Part shown: in pieces, positions 1 to 14,000 of the stretch
How positions within the stretch are numbered: the stretch's first letter is position 1
How the letters are laid out: each line of letters starts with the position of its first letter
Source: Clarireedia homoeocarpa
Lineage: Eukaryota; Ascomycota; Leotiomycetes; Helotiales; Rutstroemiaceae
Assembly: GCA_001465935.1 (NCBI GenBank)
Contig: LNKV01000107.1
Coordinates: forward strand, 46,788-105,192
Direction: 5' to 3'
DNA: 58,405 nucleotides
Notes under the pieces: model-generated
Databases searched by the model: none
What the model was told of the DNA's origin: nothing
Seen by the model: the letters and a program-made list of their open reading frames with translations, nothing else
Program-made: the position numbers and the translations under genes

Positions 1-1049
1 AATAAATAATTATAAACTTAATTATAATTTTATTAATAATTAATTATTTTATTATTTTAAAAGAAATAAAATAATAATAATAATAAAATAAATAATAAAT
101 AAAAGTTTAAAAATAATATTTAAAAAAGATAGTTTTAAATCGAAATTATTTAAAAATAAAAGATTTTCGAGTTATTATTATATAGAAAGTATATAATTAA
201 AAAATATTAATTTAAAAAGATTATTCGAATTTAGAAAGTAAAAGAATATAAAATAAATTAAAATAAATATAAATATAAAGTTATAATTTATAAAAATAAA
301 TTAATATAATTATTTAATTTAAAAAAGAAAATAATCAAGTTATATTAATAAAATTAGTATATTAATAAGTAGATTAATTTATAGATTTATATAAATTAAA
401 AAAGTAAAATAGTTATTAATCGTAAAATACTAATATATAAAATAACTTTAATAAGTTTTCGAATATTAATATTATAAATACTAACTTGTTTTATATAAAA
501 CTTAAAAGTTATAATCTATATTTTTATTATATTCTAATTTATTAACTAGATTTAATATAATTATTAATAAGATCTTTTTAAAGTTTAGAAAGATTATTAT
601 TAAAAATTTTTAATTAAGTATTTATTTTTATTGTCTTTCTAATAATAATATATATAATCTGTTTTAAGAATCTATAAAATTAAATATATAGATATCGATA
701 TATATATAAAGTTTATAAAATATTATATAATATAAATAAAAGAATTAATTACTTTTTAATAAAGTATTTATATATAAATTATCTTTTTAATTAAATATTT
801 AATAATATTACTTTTAGTAAAATAATAATATTATATATAAAATAAAAGGAGTTTAATATAATATAATAAAATTACTAATAAAGATATTAAATAACTTTAG
901 AATATTAAATTATAAAACTAAAACTATATATAAAAAAAAAGACTTTATATAACTTGAGAGTTTTAAAACTTATATAAAATAATACTTTATAAGAAAGTAT
1001 TCTAACTAAACTAATATAGTTATATATACGATTTTATATAAATTATTAT
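1..1049. repeat. Unassigned AT-rich sequence
   Basis: RIP-type sequence without any frame that can be followed. I found no clear match with other parts of the window. It ends where homology with the copia element E interior begins, near position 1050. Confidence 0.5.
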
Positions 1050-1440
1050 AATTTCTTTTTATTTATATTATATAATAAAAATATTAATATTAATAATATT
1101 ATTTTCTAATTATTCTTTTTATAATTTATATTATTTATATTAATTTAGTTTATAATTTCTATTATATTTAAATATAATTATATATTTTTAAATAAATAAA
1201 ATAATAATAAAAATAAATATAATAATTTCTATTAAATTAATTATAAACTTTATTATAATTATATTTATAAATTAATAATTTTAACTAATAAATTATATAT
1301 TTAATAAACAATTTATTAAGTTTATTAATAATAAAATAATAAATAATTTATTTTATTTAATTAGTTTAAATTAAATAATAAATTTAATCTTTTTATATTT
1401 AACTTTTATATATTTAATTATAAAAATTAAAAATTTTTAA
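1050..1440 (-). mobile_element. Fragment of the element E family (copia-like)
   Basis: This segment aligns in the same orientation with about 43965-44320, near the 3' end of element E. The two copies share long stretches around 1190-1320 and 44100-44240, and most differences are transitions. E reads on the minus strand, so this fragment does too. Homology to the E sequence before 43965 is not visible, so the fragment is truncated on its left. No protein can be read through it. Confidence 0.6.
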
Positions 1441-4400
1441 TTATAATTAATACTATTATTATAAATATTTCTTAATATTTATTAAAAGTAAATTATAAAT
1501 TGTTTTTATTTTTTTAATTTTTTTATTTTTTAATTATTAATTATTTATATAAATTTTTTTTAATTATTATTTTTATTATATAATCTTTATAATTTTTATA
1601 TTTTATTAATTAAAATTTAAATATATAATCTTATTATATTTTATATAATAAAGTAAATTTAAAGTATTTTAGTTATTATATTTAATATATTTTATTATTA
1701 TTTTATATAACTTTAATATATATTAAAAATATTAATTATATATATATATAAACTTTTATTCTTTTATAAATTAATAAGATTATTCTTTATTATTATTTTC
1801 TATTTCTTATTTTTAATATTAATATTTTAATTAAAAATAAATTAAAAATATCTTTTAATATTTATAATTATTTAATTATCTTAAAATTATTTAAATTATA
1901 AATATTTTATTTCTCTTTTCTTTAATATTTATTTATATTAATTAATATATTTTATAATAATATATTTTTATTTAATTATTTTTTAATTTTCTTTTTTTTT
2001 TCTTTAAAATTCTTATTTAATAATAATTATAATTAAGATTTTAAGAAAATACTATCTTTTTAATAATATTTTAAAGAATTTAAATTTTTAATATTTTATT
2101 ATATAATATAATAAATATTATTAAGAAAATAAAAAACTTAAGTTTATATTAAAAAGTTATAAAAATAATATTTAAAAACTAAATAAATCTAAACTTTTTA
2201 TATTAAAAAATATAGATATTATAAATAAGTATATTATTTATATATATTAGAAATTGAAAAAATAAGAAAATAGTTATTTATTTTAATATCTATTATATAA
2301 AACTAATATTATTTTAGATTTTATAAATTTAAAAATAAATAAAATTAATAAATAATTATTCGAAAATATAATAAAAAAATAATTATAATATTTTTTTAAT
2401 ATATTTATAAAAGTTATAAAATATATATATTTAATTTTATATATTAATAGCTAATTTAATTTAAATAACTTTATAATCGAATTAATAAATAATATATAAA
2501 TATAAATAATATAAAAATTATTTTTAAAATATAATATTATATTTTATTATTAATTATTTAAAATAATTAGTTTATTATATTATTATTATAATATTTTAAT
2601 ATAATTTTAATTAAAGAATTTAATTGAAAATAAGAAAAAATATTTAAATTAATATTGAAAATAAATAATCTTATTTTTTATTTATTTATTATTAAATTTA
2701 AAATATATTTATATTTATAATAATTATATTTTTTCTAATATATATTAGTTATTAACTTATTAAACTAATTTATATAATTAAAAAAATTATTATTAATTAT
2801 ATTTATATATATAAAGATAATAATTATAATAATAAATATAAAAATTTAAATAAAATAAAAGATAATAATTTTATATATAAAAATCTAGATTTTTAAATAA
2901 ATTTTAAAAATCTTAATTATAATAATAAAGATTATAAGAATATTTTTATTTAAAAATATAAAGTTCTTTATTATAAAAATATTTATTTTTAAATTATTTA
3001 TAATCTTATTTTTAATAAATATAATTTTTTTAAAATAAAGATTATTTTTATTTATTATAAGAAAACTAATAAAAAATATAAATTATATATTTTTAATTTA
3101 TATATTTTAATTTTATTAATAAAATATTTATAAAATTATCTTTTTATTTTATAAAGAAGTTTTATTAATATTTTATTTTATTAATTATATTTTAATTATT
3201 ATTATTAAAGATAATATAATTAAAATAAATAAATTTATTTATACTAAGTTTTTTCTATAAATAATTTATATGATTTTATAAAAATAATTCTAATATATTA
3301 AAAATTAAAAAAGTTTAAAATATTTATTTTTTAATAAATAATAAAGATATTTAATAGTTTATTAATATTAAAATAGAAAACTCTTTATTATTTAATCTTT
3401 ATTTTTTATTTTAATTATTTTAATTAAATTATTAAATTTATATAAAAACTAATTAATTATTATTTTTATTAAAATATTAAGAATATTTTATATTCTTATT
3501 AATATTTTATAAAGATTATTATAATTATTATATATAATTAAATAATAAAATATAATTTTTAAAGAAAAATCTTCTTTAAATTTTATATTAATAAAAAAAT
3601 TTATTTTATTATTTAAAATATAATATTAAATTTATTAACTAATATTAAATTCCTTTATATATTTATATATATAAATTTTATTTATAATTTATATATTCTA
3701 ATTAATATATTTAAAAAGATTTAAAAAGTATTTTTTTTAGATTTAAAAATAATAAAATTTATATAAAAATATAAAGAATATAAAAAAAATATAGATTTTA
3801 TAATTAAGTTTTATTTAAAATTTATAAAGAATATAAATAATTTTATTAATAAATTGATTTTTTTTAAAAGTAATATAATTAAATAATTAAAATAAAATAT
3901 TAATAAAATTATTTTAATTATATTTATAATAATGAATTAAAGAGATAATTTAAAAAAGTTTTTATTAATAAATATTTTAAACTTATTATTTATTATTAAC
4001 TTTTAAAATAAATTTAATTTTAAAAAATAAAAGTTTAAATAATATTTCTAGTTATTAGATTTATATTATTAATTTAATAATAATATTATTTTATTATTAG
4101 AAATAAAAAGTTTAATATAATTATTATTTAAATTAAATATCTTTAATATCTTTTAAAAACTTATTTTTAAATAAAGATTTCTTTCTTTTTATTTATAAAA
4201 AGAATTAATATATTATATATATTAAAGATAATTAAAGTATTTATAAATATTAAATAAAAATTTATATTATTTTATATAAAATAATAAATTATATAAATAG
4301 TTATTTAAAAGAGATTTTAAAATTTTAAAAAATATTTTATATTTATTTTATTTATTAATTTAAAAAGTTTATTCTTTAAAATTTATAATATCTTAAAAAT

Positions 4401-4452
4401 TATATATAAATATTATAAATATTTATCTTCTAAATTATATAAAAATATTTAG
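1441..4452. repeat. AT-rich sequence, probably decayed retroelement
   Basis: Continuous RIP-type sequence. No LTR pair, domain or frame could be read. It probably continues the family E fragment to its left, but I could not follow the alignment by eye through the indels. Confidence 0.4.
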
Positions 4453-4830
4453 TATAATTATTCTAATTAAATTATCACGATATTATATAAGAATATATTC
4501 TTTTTAGAAATAAGTTAAATATTAGATATATATAATTAAATATATAATCACTTTCTATATATAAACTTTCAAATCTTTATAATCTTTTTAATTATATTAA
4601 TAACTATTTAAATAATATTAATAATCAATTCTTTTTTATTTTTAAATCTCTTTTTTAAAGATTCTCTAAATAATAAAAATAAATCTATTTTAACTTTATT
4701 AATATATAATATTATTTTTAAATTATTTATTTTATATAATCTCTAAAAACTTATTATAATAATATATCTAATATTTATTAACTAACTTTAAAATAAAGAT
4801 TAAATAAGTTATTTTATATTAATTAAATAA
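4453..4830 (+). mobile_element. LTR fragment of the Gypsy F family
   Basis: The sequence starting TATAATTATTCTAATT aligns with 57252 onward, the LTR-like segment behind Gypsy element F. Shared landmarks are TATCACGATATTATATAAG and, further in, CACTTTCTATATATAA. Differences are mostly C/T and G/A transitions. The right end is approximate because similarity fades. No partner LTR was found within this block, so it may be a solo or truncated LTR. Confidence 0.6.
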
Positions 4831-5504
4831 ATAAACTTGTTTTCTTATAATATTATTTTATAAAGTATTATAATTATTTTTAATATTTAATTTAATATTT
4901 AAAATACTTTTAAAATTAGTTAAATAATATTCTAAACTATATATTAAATAAAAGATAAATCTATTTTAAATTCTTAATAATCTCTCTTTCTTATATAATA
5001 CTTTATTATATAATAAAACTATTTAATATTTAATTCTCTTTTATTTTAATTAAGTTAAAATATTAATATTAAAATAAAAGTAAAAGAAAAATAATTTAAA
5101 AAACTCTTTTAATTATATTATTTATTAACTTAATAATTATATTAATTATTTAAATAATTAAGATATAAACTTAATTTTAAATATAATTAATAATTTAAAA
5201 TACTAAGTATATTATATTAATAAATTAAATTAAAAAATAATTATTATAACTAATAATTAAATATAATTTATTTAATATTCTCTAATTATTATTATTATAT
5301 TAATTATATAATTTATAAATATCTACTTTCTTATACTAATATAATATTATTTTAATTATATTTAATTATATATTATTTAAAGTTTTATATTTAATTAATA
5401 AACTTTTTAATAGAAAAAAACTTATTATTTAATTATAAAGAAAGTTTATTATAAATCGAATTAGTTAATATAAATATAGTTTTATTAATAATAATATTAA
5501 ATAN
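4831..5504. repeat. AT-rich sequence, unassigned
   Basis: RIP-type sequence between the LTR fragment at 4453 and the single N at 5504. I see no gene and no recognisable domain. Confidence 0.4.
5504..5504. other. Single-N assembly join
   Basis: One isolated N. Unlike the single Ns at 29233, 47028 and 52833, I do not see a clear equal-length direct repeat on both sides. It falls just left of the degraded LTR of element D. Confidence 0.8.
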
Positions 5505-6999
5505 ATATTAATAAAAATTAATAATCTTTTAATAAAATTTAAAACTTTTATTAATCTTTATAAATAAAATTAAGAATTTTAAAAAAAAGAAAATAATTAA
5601 TTATATTTTTATTATTTTATATATATAGAATTATTATTTAATAATAATAATTATAAATTTAATTTAATATTTATTTTATTATATAAAAAAACTATTTTTA
5701 AAATTAATTTTTGATATTTATTTTTTATTTTTTATTAATTTTTTTAATTTTATTAATTATTATATTTTAATTTATTACAATTAATAATATTAAGTTTATA
5801 ATCTAATAATAATAAATAATATAATTTTTAAAATTTAAATAATAATATTTAATTAATTTTAATATTTTTATAAATTAATTAAAATATTATTTAATATTTA
5901 ATTTAATAAAAATTAATTTATTTAAGTTTTATTAAAATTATTTTCTTTTTATTAATTAAAAAAAGAATTATATATTTAAAAGATTATTAAATATAATATT
6001 AAAATAAATAGAATTAGTAATAAAATTATTAATAAAAAAATTAATTAAAATTATAATATTTATTAATTGAAAATTTTTATAAAAACTTTATTATTTTATA
6101 AAAAAAAATTTTTATATAAAAATTAAATATAATATTTATTATAAAATATTTAAAAATATTTATATATAAATATTTATAATTATAAATATTAATTTTTTTA
6201 TTAATTTTAATTTTTATAATATTATTTATTAATTTAAAATTTTTTTTATATTTTATTTATTTATAATTTTTATTAATATTTAAAAAGAATATATTAATAT
6301 ATTTAATTAAATATAATATAGTTAAATATTATTAAATAATTAGTTTAAAAAATAAAATATAATTTATAATAAAATTTATATATATTAATTAAATAAAATT
6401 AAAAAGATAATTATTATAATTACTTTCTTTAAAATAATAAAAATCAAGATTAAAATATTTTATTAAAAGATAATAACTAAATTAGTTTATTTTAGTTTTA
6501 AATAAAATAAATATTATTCTTATTATATAATTAAATAATAAATTTTATAAATTTAAAAAAAAATATATTTATAATAATAATTTTTATAAAAATTATTATA
6601 AGATTAAAGATTATTTTAAATAAAAAAAATAAATTTAAATTTAAAATTTTAAAATAATCAAAATAAATTAATTAAGAAAAAAAATAAAAATTATTTATAT
6701 TATTTAAAGAATAAATATATTTAAAAATTAAAAGATTATAATTAATTAAAAAGAATATTAAAAGATAATTTAATTAAAAAGAAATTTAATATTATTAAAA
6801 TTAAATAAATTAAAAAAGAATTAAACTTTTTTAATAAAATAATTTAAAAAAGATTATAATTAAAAAAGATTTATAATAACTAATAATAAATTTAATTATT
6901 TCTTTATTATCTTTTTTTAAAAAAGTTATAATAATAATTATTAACTTTTTTTTATAGATATTAATAATCTTAATATATATATTTTTTTATAGATATTAA
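5505..6999 (+). mobile_element. Copia-like element D, left part (LTR remnant and gag region)
   Basis: 5540-5660 matches the reverse complement of element E's LTR at 52242-52601; both contain the same run around AAAACTTTTATTAAT. D therefore reads on the plus strand, opposite to E. 6850-6990 matches the reverse complement of about 50770-50900. Around 6570-6630 a degraded zinc-knuckle-like stretch fits a gag C-terminus, as in the corresponding part of E. D is interrupted at 7004 by a Gypsy element and continues at about 21085. It is heavily mutated and has no open frame. The LTR part is shortened compared with E. Confidence 0.65.
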
Positions 7000-7003
7000 T
7001 TAT

Positions 7004-7361
7004 TATAAATATTTATTTTCTAAGTTACGTGGAAATAATTAGGATCTCGAGTATTAATAATTATAACGATTTATAATATTATTATAAGTTTATTATTAAA
7101 AATAGTTATATAAAGAATCGATCGATTATAGATAATAGTAAATAAATAAGTTGTAATTAAAATTAAATATAAAGCTCTATATATTAATAAAATATATTCT
7201 ATTTATATAAATCTTTATTCTTATTAATTTAATATTTTCTTTATTAACTTAGTATTAATTAATATTAAGTTAATTAAATTAAACTAATCTAATTACTATT
7301 TAAGATTTTTCTATTATCTACTTATAATTAAATTTAAAGTTTTTAAAACTTACTATTTATA
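7004..7361 (-). repeat. LTR of outer Gypsy (3' LTR in element sense)
   Basis: Aligns over its full 358 bp with 20727-21084. Both start TATAAATATTTAT and end TTACTATTTATA, so the termini are complementary (TATAAATA/TATTTATA). Differences are dominated by transitions. Confidence 0.85.
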
Positions 7362-10300
7362 ATATTATTCTCTTTTTAAATAAATATTATTTATAATTAT
7401 TTATAAGTAATAATTAGACTTATTAAAGATATTTAGTTTTATTTAACTTATTAATCTTTTACTTTTATTATATATAACTCTATCTATTCTATTTTCAATT
7501 ATTATTACTTAGTTCTAAGAATTAAATAATTTAGAAATATAATAGTTTTATATTTATATTATAAAAAGAATAGTTTAGAATATTGAATATTTCTAGAATC
7601 GAAATATTATAAAGAGTATATAAAATATAATATTTCTAGTTTTTCTTTATCTAAATAAGATATTTTAATTTAAAAAGAAGTTTATTTAAAAGTTAAAGAA
7701 AAGGTAGTTATTATTACTAAATAGAAAGTTTTTATTTATTAAATAGAGATTTATAAGAAATAAAAGAAACTTTATAATAAAAGTTCTAAAATATTTTATT
7801 ATAATCTTTATATTTTAAGTAAGTTAAATATTATAAAGAAGAGAGAAAAGTTAGAAAGAGAGTAAGTAAAATAAGTTTTTTATATATTTATTTCTAATAT
7901 AGCCGACTTTTTATTTTTTATATTTTCTTTATTAAATAAAACTAAGTTAGTTATATAATTAATAGTTAAAAGTTTTATTAATAGAATTTCTCTAAGTTTT
8001 ATAAATAGTTTAAATTCTTAATTAGTTTTTATATATTTTCTAAATATAAGTATCTTTATTATTTAATTAATTAATAAAGCTTTTCTTTAATATATTTATA
8101 ATCTAATATTTTTTCAACTTTATATATAATATCTAAGTTTACTAATTCGATTTCAGTATATAATATATTTAATACTTTTAATAATATTAGTTTAAAAAAT
8201 AAAATATAAAATACTAAATATATATTTATTATTTTTAGTAATTCAAGATAATAATTAATTAATCTAACTATTTTAATAATTTTAAAAAGTTCTAACTTCT
8301 TATAATCTAATTTATTATTTAGTTTTTTTATATTAATATTATATCTAAAAAAATAAACTTTATCTTTCTTTTTAAATATTAGTTCTATATTATATTTTAT
8401 ACTATAATAATATATTATTTATTATATAATAAACTTAATATTAAATAATAATTATTTATATAGATTCTTAAAATCTTTAATTTTTATTATTTCTATATTT
8501 AATTTAATTATATTTAATAATTATATATTATATATTTTTAATTTAAATTTAAAATTAATATATATTAATATTATATTTATTATTATTATTTTTATAATAT
8601 TATATATAAATTATATAAATAATAATAATTCTATCTAATTATCTTATTAATAATTAATATAATATTATAAATATTATTTTATAATTTAATTTAAATATTC
8701 TATCTATTTATCTATTTATAAATAAAATATTATAAAAAACTTTCTTTTAATTCTTTATAAAGTTATAAGTGTTTATTAGAATTTTAATATAAAGAGTTTA
8801 TTTTAATCGGAAATAATCTTATTTAATATTTTATATATATTAATTATTATTTATAAGAATATATAAACTAAGTTTTTAATTATATTACTTTCTTTATATA
8901 AAATTATATATCTAAACTTAGTTAATCTATTTATAATAACTAGAATAAAGTTATATATTACTTTTATTAATAAGTTTTTAAAAGATAATAATTTAATTAT
9001 AAAGTTCTATATAATAGATTTTTATAATTAAGTAAGTATATTCGGAGTTTTAAATTAGTTATATAGAATATATTATAAAGTTTTATTTTATATATAAATA
9101 TTGTAGTTACTAATAACTTTCTTAATTATTTTCTTTATTTATAAGAAATATAAGTTTGTTTTAATTTTTATAAATATTTTTATAATTCTTTAATATCTAT
9201 AAATTAGTAATTTATATTATTTCTAAGTAAATTTTTTAGTTAAAAATAAAAAGATATATATCTTCTTATAAAAATATATAATATTATTTTTAATTATAAA
9301 TCCTTCTTTTAACTATTTTAGTATTTATTTTATAATTAAATTATTCTTATAATACTTTTATATTTATTTCTCTAAGTAGTTATTATAAAGTATTATTATT
9401 ATAATTAATTAAACTAAGTTGAATATTAATAAATCTTCTTTTTAATAAAATATAATATATAATTTATATATTTTATTATTTTAGTATTTAGATTTTCTAT
9501 TAAATATATTAGTTTTAATATTTTCTTTTTTTTTAATATATAATATTCTGAAATTATATATAATTAATATTTTTATTTATTATATTTATTATTTATTTAG
9601 AATTTTAATTATTATAAAATATATTAAATTTTTATAATCTAAATAAATCTAAACTATATACTTAGATTCTTTAAAATAAACTTTCTATTTTTTAAATATA
9701 TTAATAATAATAAATAGTTTTTTATTATAAATTTTATAATTTAACTTTACTAATTAAAACTTTTTTAAATAGTATATTATTAATTATAGTTTCTTATTTT
9801 TATTTAATTAACTTAGAACTATATTTAATATATAATTTAATATATTTATTTTAATAATAATTAGTTATTCGAGATCGAAGATAATAAAAACTAGTATTTA
9901 TATAAAAGTTTATTTAAAGATATTAAATATCTATTATATTATACTACTTTATTTATATTTAATATCCTTTTTAATTAACTTTATAAAAGATATTATAATT
10001 TTCGAATAATCTTTAATAAATTATTTATAAAAGTTTATAAATTCTAGAAAGATTATATATTCTTAATTATAATTAGTTTTATTTATTTTAAAACTTCTTT
10101 AACTTTATTTAAATTTATCTTAAATTCTATTATACTAATAATATATTCTAGAAACTTGGTTTTAATAATATAGAATTTATATTTTAAAAGTTTTAATAAA
10201 ATATCTATATTTATTAAAATCTATAATATTTTCTTAATAATCTTAATATATTCTTTAAAAGTTTTAATAAAGATTAAGATATTATTTAAATATATTATAT

Positions 10301-10455
10301 AATAGTTATTAAGATATTTTCTTAATAAATTATTAATTAATTATATATATATTACTAATATATTAATAACTTAAATAATATAACTTAGTATTTATAATAT
10401 TTATATTAAATATAAAATACTATTTTCTATTTATTTTCTTTCTTAATTTAAATAT

Positions 10456-11044
10456 TATAAATACTTGTTCTTCTAAGTTATATAAAAATAGTTAGGGGAC
10501 TAAGTACTATTAATCGAAGATAGAGAGTATTATTATAAGTTTAATATTAGTGATTATATAGAGAATTGATAAATATAATAGTAAGTAATAAGTAGTAATT
10601 AAAGTTAATTAATTAAGTTAAGTACGAAACTCTATATACTAAGGAAATACTATTTATTTATATAAATCTTTATTCTCTAATTATCTTAATTATCTTAGTT
10701 ATTCTAGTTATTCTAATTAATTAGTCTAACTAAGATAACTAAAATAGTTATATTATATATTTTACTAACTAAAGGTTCTATTAAAGATATTGATTTTAAT
10801 TAAAATACTTTTATTTATCTAAATACTACTTTCTATAAAGTATTTCTTATTTCCTAGATATTTTTTATATAAAATACTATTTGTTTTATAAGTACTTTTA
10901 TTTATTAAAATATCTTTTCTCTTTTTATTATTTAATATCTAAACTTATAAACTTCTATATATTAGTATTAAAGTTTAGACTTTTAATATAATATATATTT
11001 TCTAAGTTTAAAGTCTTTTAATTATTATATAACTAAATTATAAT
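10456..11044 (-). repeat. LTR of inner Gypsy (3' LTR in element sense)
   Basis: Aligns with 16864-17450. Both carry GTTCTTCTAAGTTA-like or ATTCTTCTAAGTTA-like starts and a shared interior, including AGGAAATACTATTTATTTAT. It also resembles the outer element's LTR at its start, so the two Gypsy elements are related families. Confidence 0.8.
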
Positions 11045-14000
11045 ACTATCTCTCTTCTAATTTAATATTATTCTGATATTTATTATATTAGTATAAAGTA
11101 TTTACTTAGATTTTAGATAATTTCTCTAAACTTTCTTTTCTTTATTATATCTTATATTTATTTATTTAAGTCTATTAGTAATTATTAAAATTAATATATT
11201 TATAATAAGAAAAAAAGAATTATTATATTATCTTCTTATAATTATTATTTTGAAAAAAAGTATAAATATTATATTCTTTCTAATAATATTTATTATAAAG
11301 AGTATAAAAAAAATAATATTAAGAAATTCTATAATATTTTTAATATAATAGTTGCTACTTAGATTTATATAAATTTTAAAGAAAAATATCTTTAAGAAAA
11401 AAATAAAAAGTTTTATTAAAAAGAAAAAAAAACTATAACTAAGATTCTTTATTTTCGTATTTAAGTAAGAAAAACTTAGTTATAATTTAATAAAGTATAT
11501 AAAAATATTAGAAAGATATTATAATATAATCTGAAAATAATTAAGAAATTAAAAGTATTTAAAAAAAAGAAGAAACTAATAAAAAAATAAATTAAATAAA
11601 TTAAATAAACTTCTTAATTATTTAATTTTTCTAAAATCGATCCCTCGATCTTCGAGTTTTTTCTAATAAACGATTCTAAGTTAATTATTTAGTTAAAAGC
11701 CGAGAGTTCTTTAAATAAAATTTCTTTAAATTTTATAAATAGTTTAGATTCTTAACTAGTTCTTATATATTTTCTAAATATAAATATCCTTTTTACTTGA
11801 TTAAATAGTATAGGTTTCTTTTAATATATTTCTAATTTAATATTTCTTTAACTTTATATTTAATATTTAAGTTTATTAATTTAATTTCGATATATAGTAT
11901 ATTTAATACTTTTAATAATACTAGTTTTAAAAGTGAAATATAAAATACTAAGTATATATTTATTATTTTTAATAGTTTAAAATAGTAATTAACTAGTTTA
12001 ATTATTTTAATAATTTTGAAAAGTCTTAGTTTCTTATAATCTAATTTATTATTTAGTTTTTTTATATTAATATTTCGTTTAAGAAAATAAACCTTATTCT
12101 CTTTCTTTAATATTAATTCTATATTATATTTTATATTATAATATTAGATAGTTCTTTTTATAATAAATTTAATATCAAATAATAATTATTTATATAAATT
12201 CTTAAAATCTTCTATTTTCGTTATTCTAATATCTAACTTAGTTATATCTAGTAATTATATATTATATATTTTTAATTTAAATCTAAAATTAATATATACC
12301 GATATTATATTTACTATTATTACTTCTATAATATTATAAACAAATTATATAAATAATAGTAATTCTATTTAATTATCTTATCGATAGTTAATATAATATT
12401 ATAAATATTATTTTATAATTTAGTTTAATTATTCTGTTTAATTATCTATTTATAAATAAAATATTATAAAAAGTTTTTTTTAATTCCTAGTAATATAGTA
12501 AGTATTTACTAGAATTTTAAAATAAATAATTTATTTTAATTCGAATTAATCTTATCTAATACTTTATATATATTAATTATTATTCTTAGAAATATATAAA
12601 CTAGATTTTTAATTATACTATTTTCTTTATATAGAATTATATATCTAAATTTAGTTAATTAGTTTATAATTATTAGAATAGAGTTATATACTATTTTTAT
12701 AATTAAGTTTTTTAAAGATAGAAGTTTAATTATAAAGTTTTATATAATAAACTTTTATAACTAAGTAAGTATATTCGGGATTTTAAACTAGTTATATAGA
12801 ATATATTATAAAGTTTTATTTTATATATAAATATTATAATTTCTTATAATCTCTTTAATTATCTTTCTTATTTATAAGAAATAACTATTTATTTTTATTC
12901 TAATAAATATTTTTATAATTCCTTGATATCTATAAGTTAATAGTTTATATTATTTCTAAATAAACTTCTTAATTAAATTTGAAAATATATATATCTTTCT
13001 ATAAAAATATATAATATTATTTTTTATTATAAATCTCTTATTTAGTTTTTCTAATATTTATTTTATAATAGAATTATTTTTATACTACTTTTATACTTCC
13101 TTTTCTAAGTAATTATTATAAAGTATTATTATTATAATTAACTATAAAGAGTTAAATACTAATAAATCCTTTTCTTATTAGAATATTATATATAATTTAT
13201 ATATTTTATTTTCTAAGTATTTAAGTTTCTTATTTAGAGTATCGATTTTAATATTCTCTTTTCTTTTAATATATAAGATTTTAAAATTGTATATAATTAA
13301 TATTTCTATTTAATATATTTATTATTAATTCAAAACTTTAATTATTATAAAATAAATCAAGTTCTTATAATCTAAATATATTTAAATTATATATTTAAAT
13401 CTTTTAAAATATACTCTCTATTTTTAAAATATATTAATAATTATAAGTAGTTCTTTATTATATATTTTATAATTTAATTTTACTAATAATAGTTTTCTTA
13501 AATAATATATAATCGATTATAATTTCTTATCTTTATTTAGTTAACTTAAAACTACTTTTAGTATATAATATAATATATTAGTTTTTATTATAATAAATAG
13601 TTTTAGATCGAATATAATAAAGATTAGAGTTTATATAAAAACTTATTTAAATATATTAAATATCTTTTATATTATTTTATTCTATTTATACTATCGATCC
13701 TTTTTAATTAATTTATTAAATAAGATAGTTATTTTTAAATAATCTTTAATAAATCGTTTATAAAAGTTTATAAATCTAAGAAATAATTATATCTTCTTAA
13801 TAATTATAAATTATTTCTATTTTAAACCTTCTTTAACTTTATTTAGATTTATCTTAAATTCTTTTATATTAATAATATATCTTAGAAACTCTATTTTAGT
13901 AATATAAAACTTATATTTTTAAAACTTTAATAAAATATCTATATTTATTAAAATTTCTAATATATTTTAAACTATCTTAATATATTCTTCGAAAGTTTCT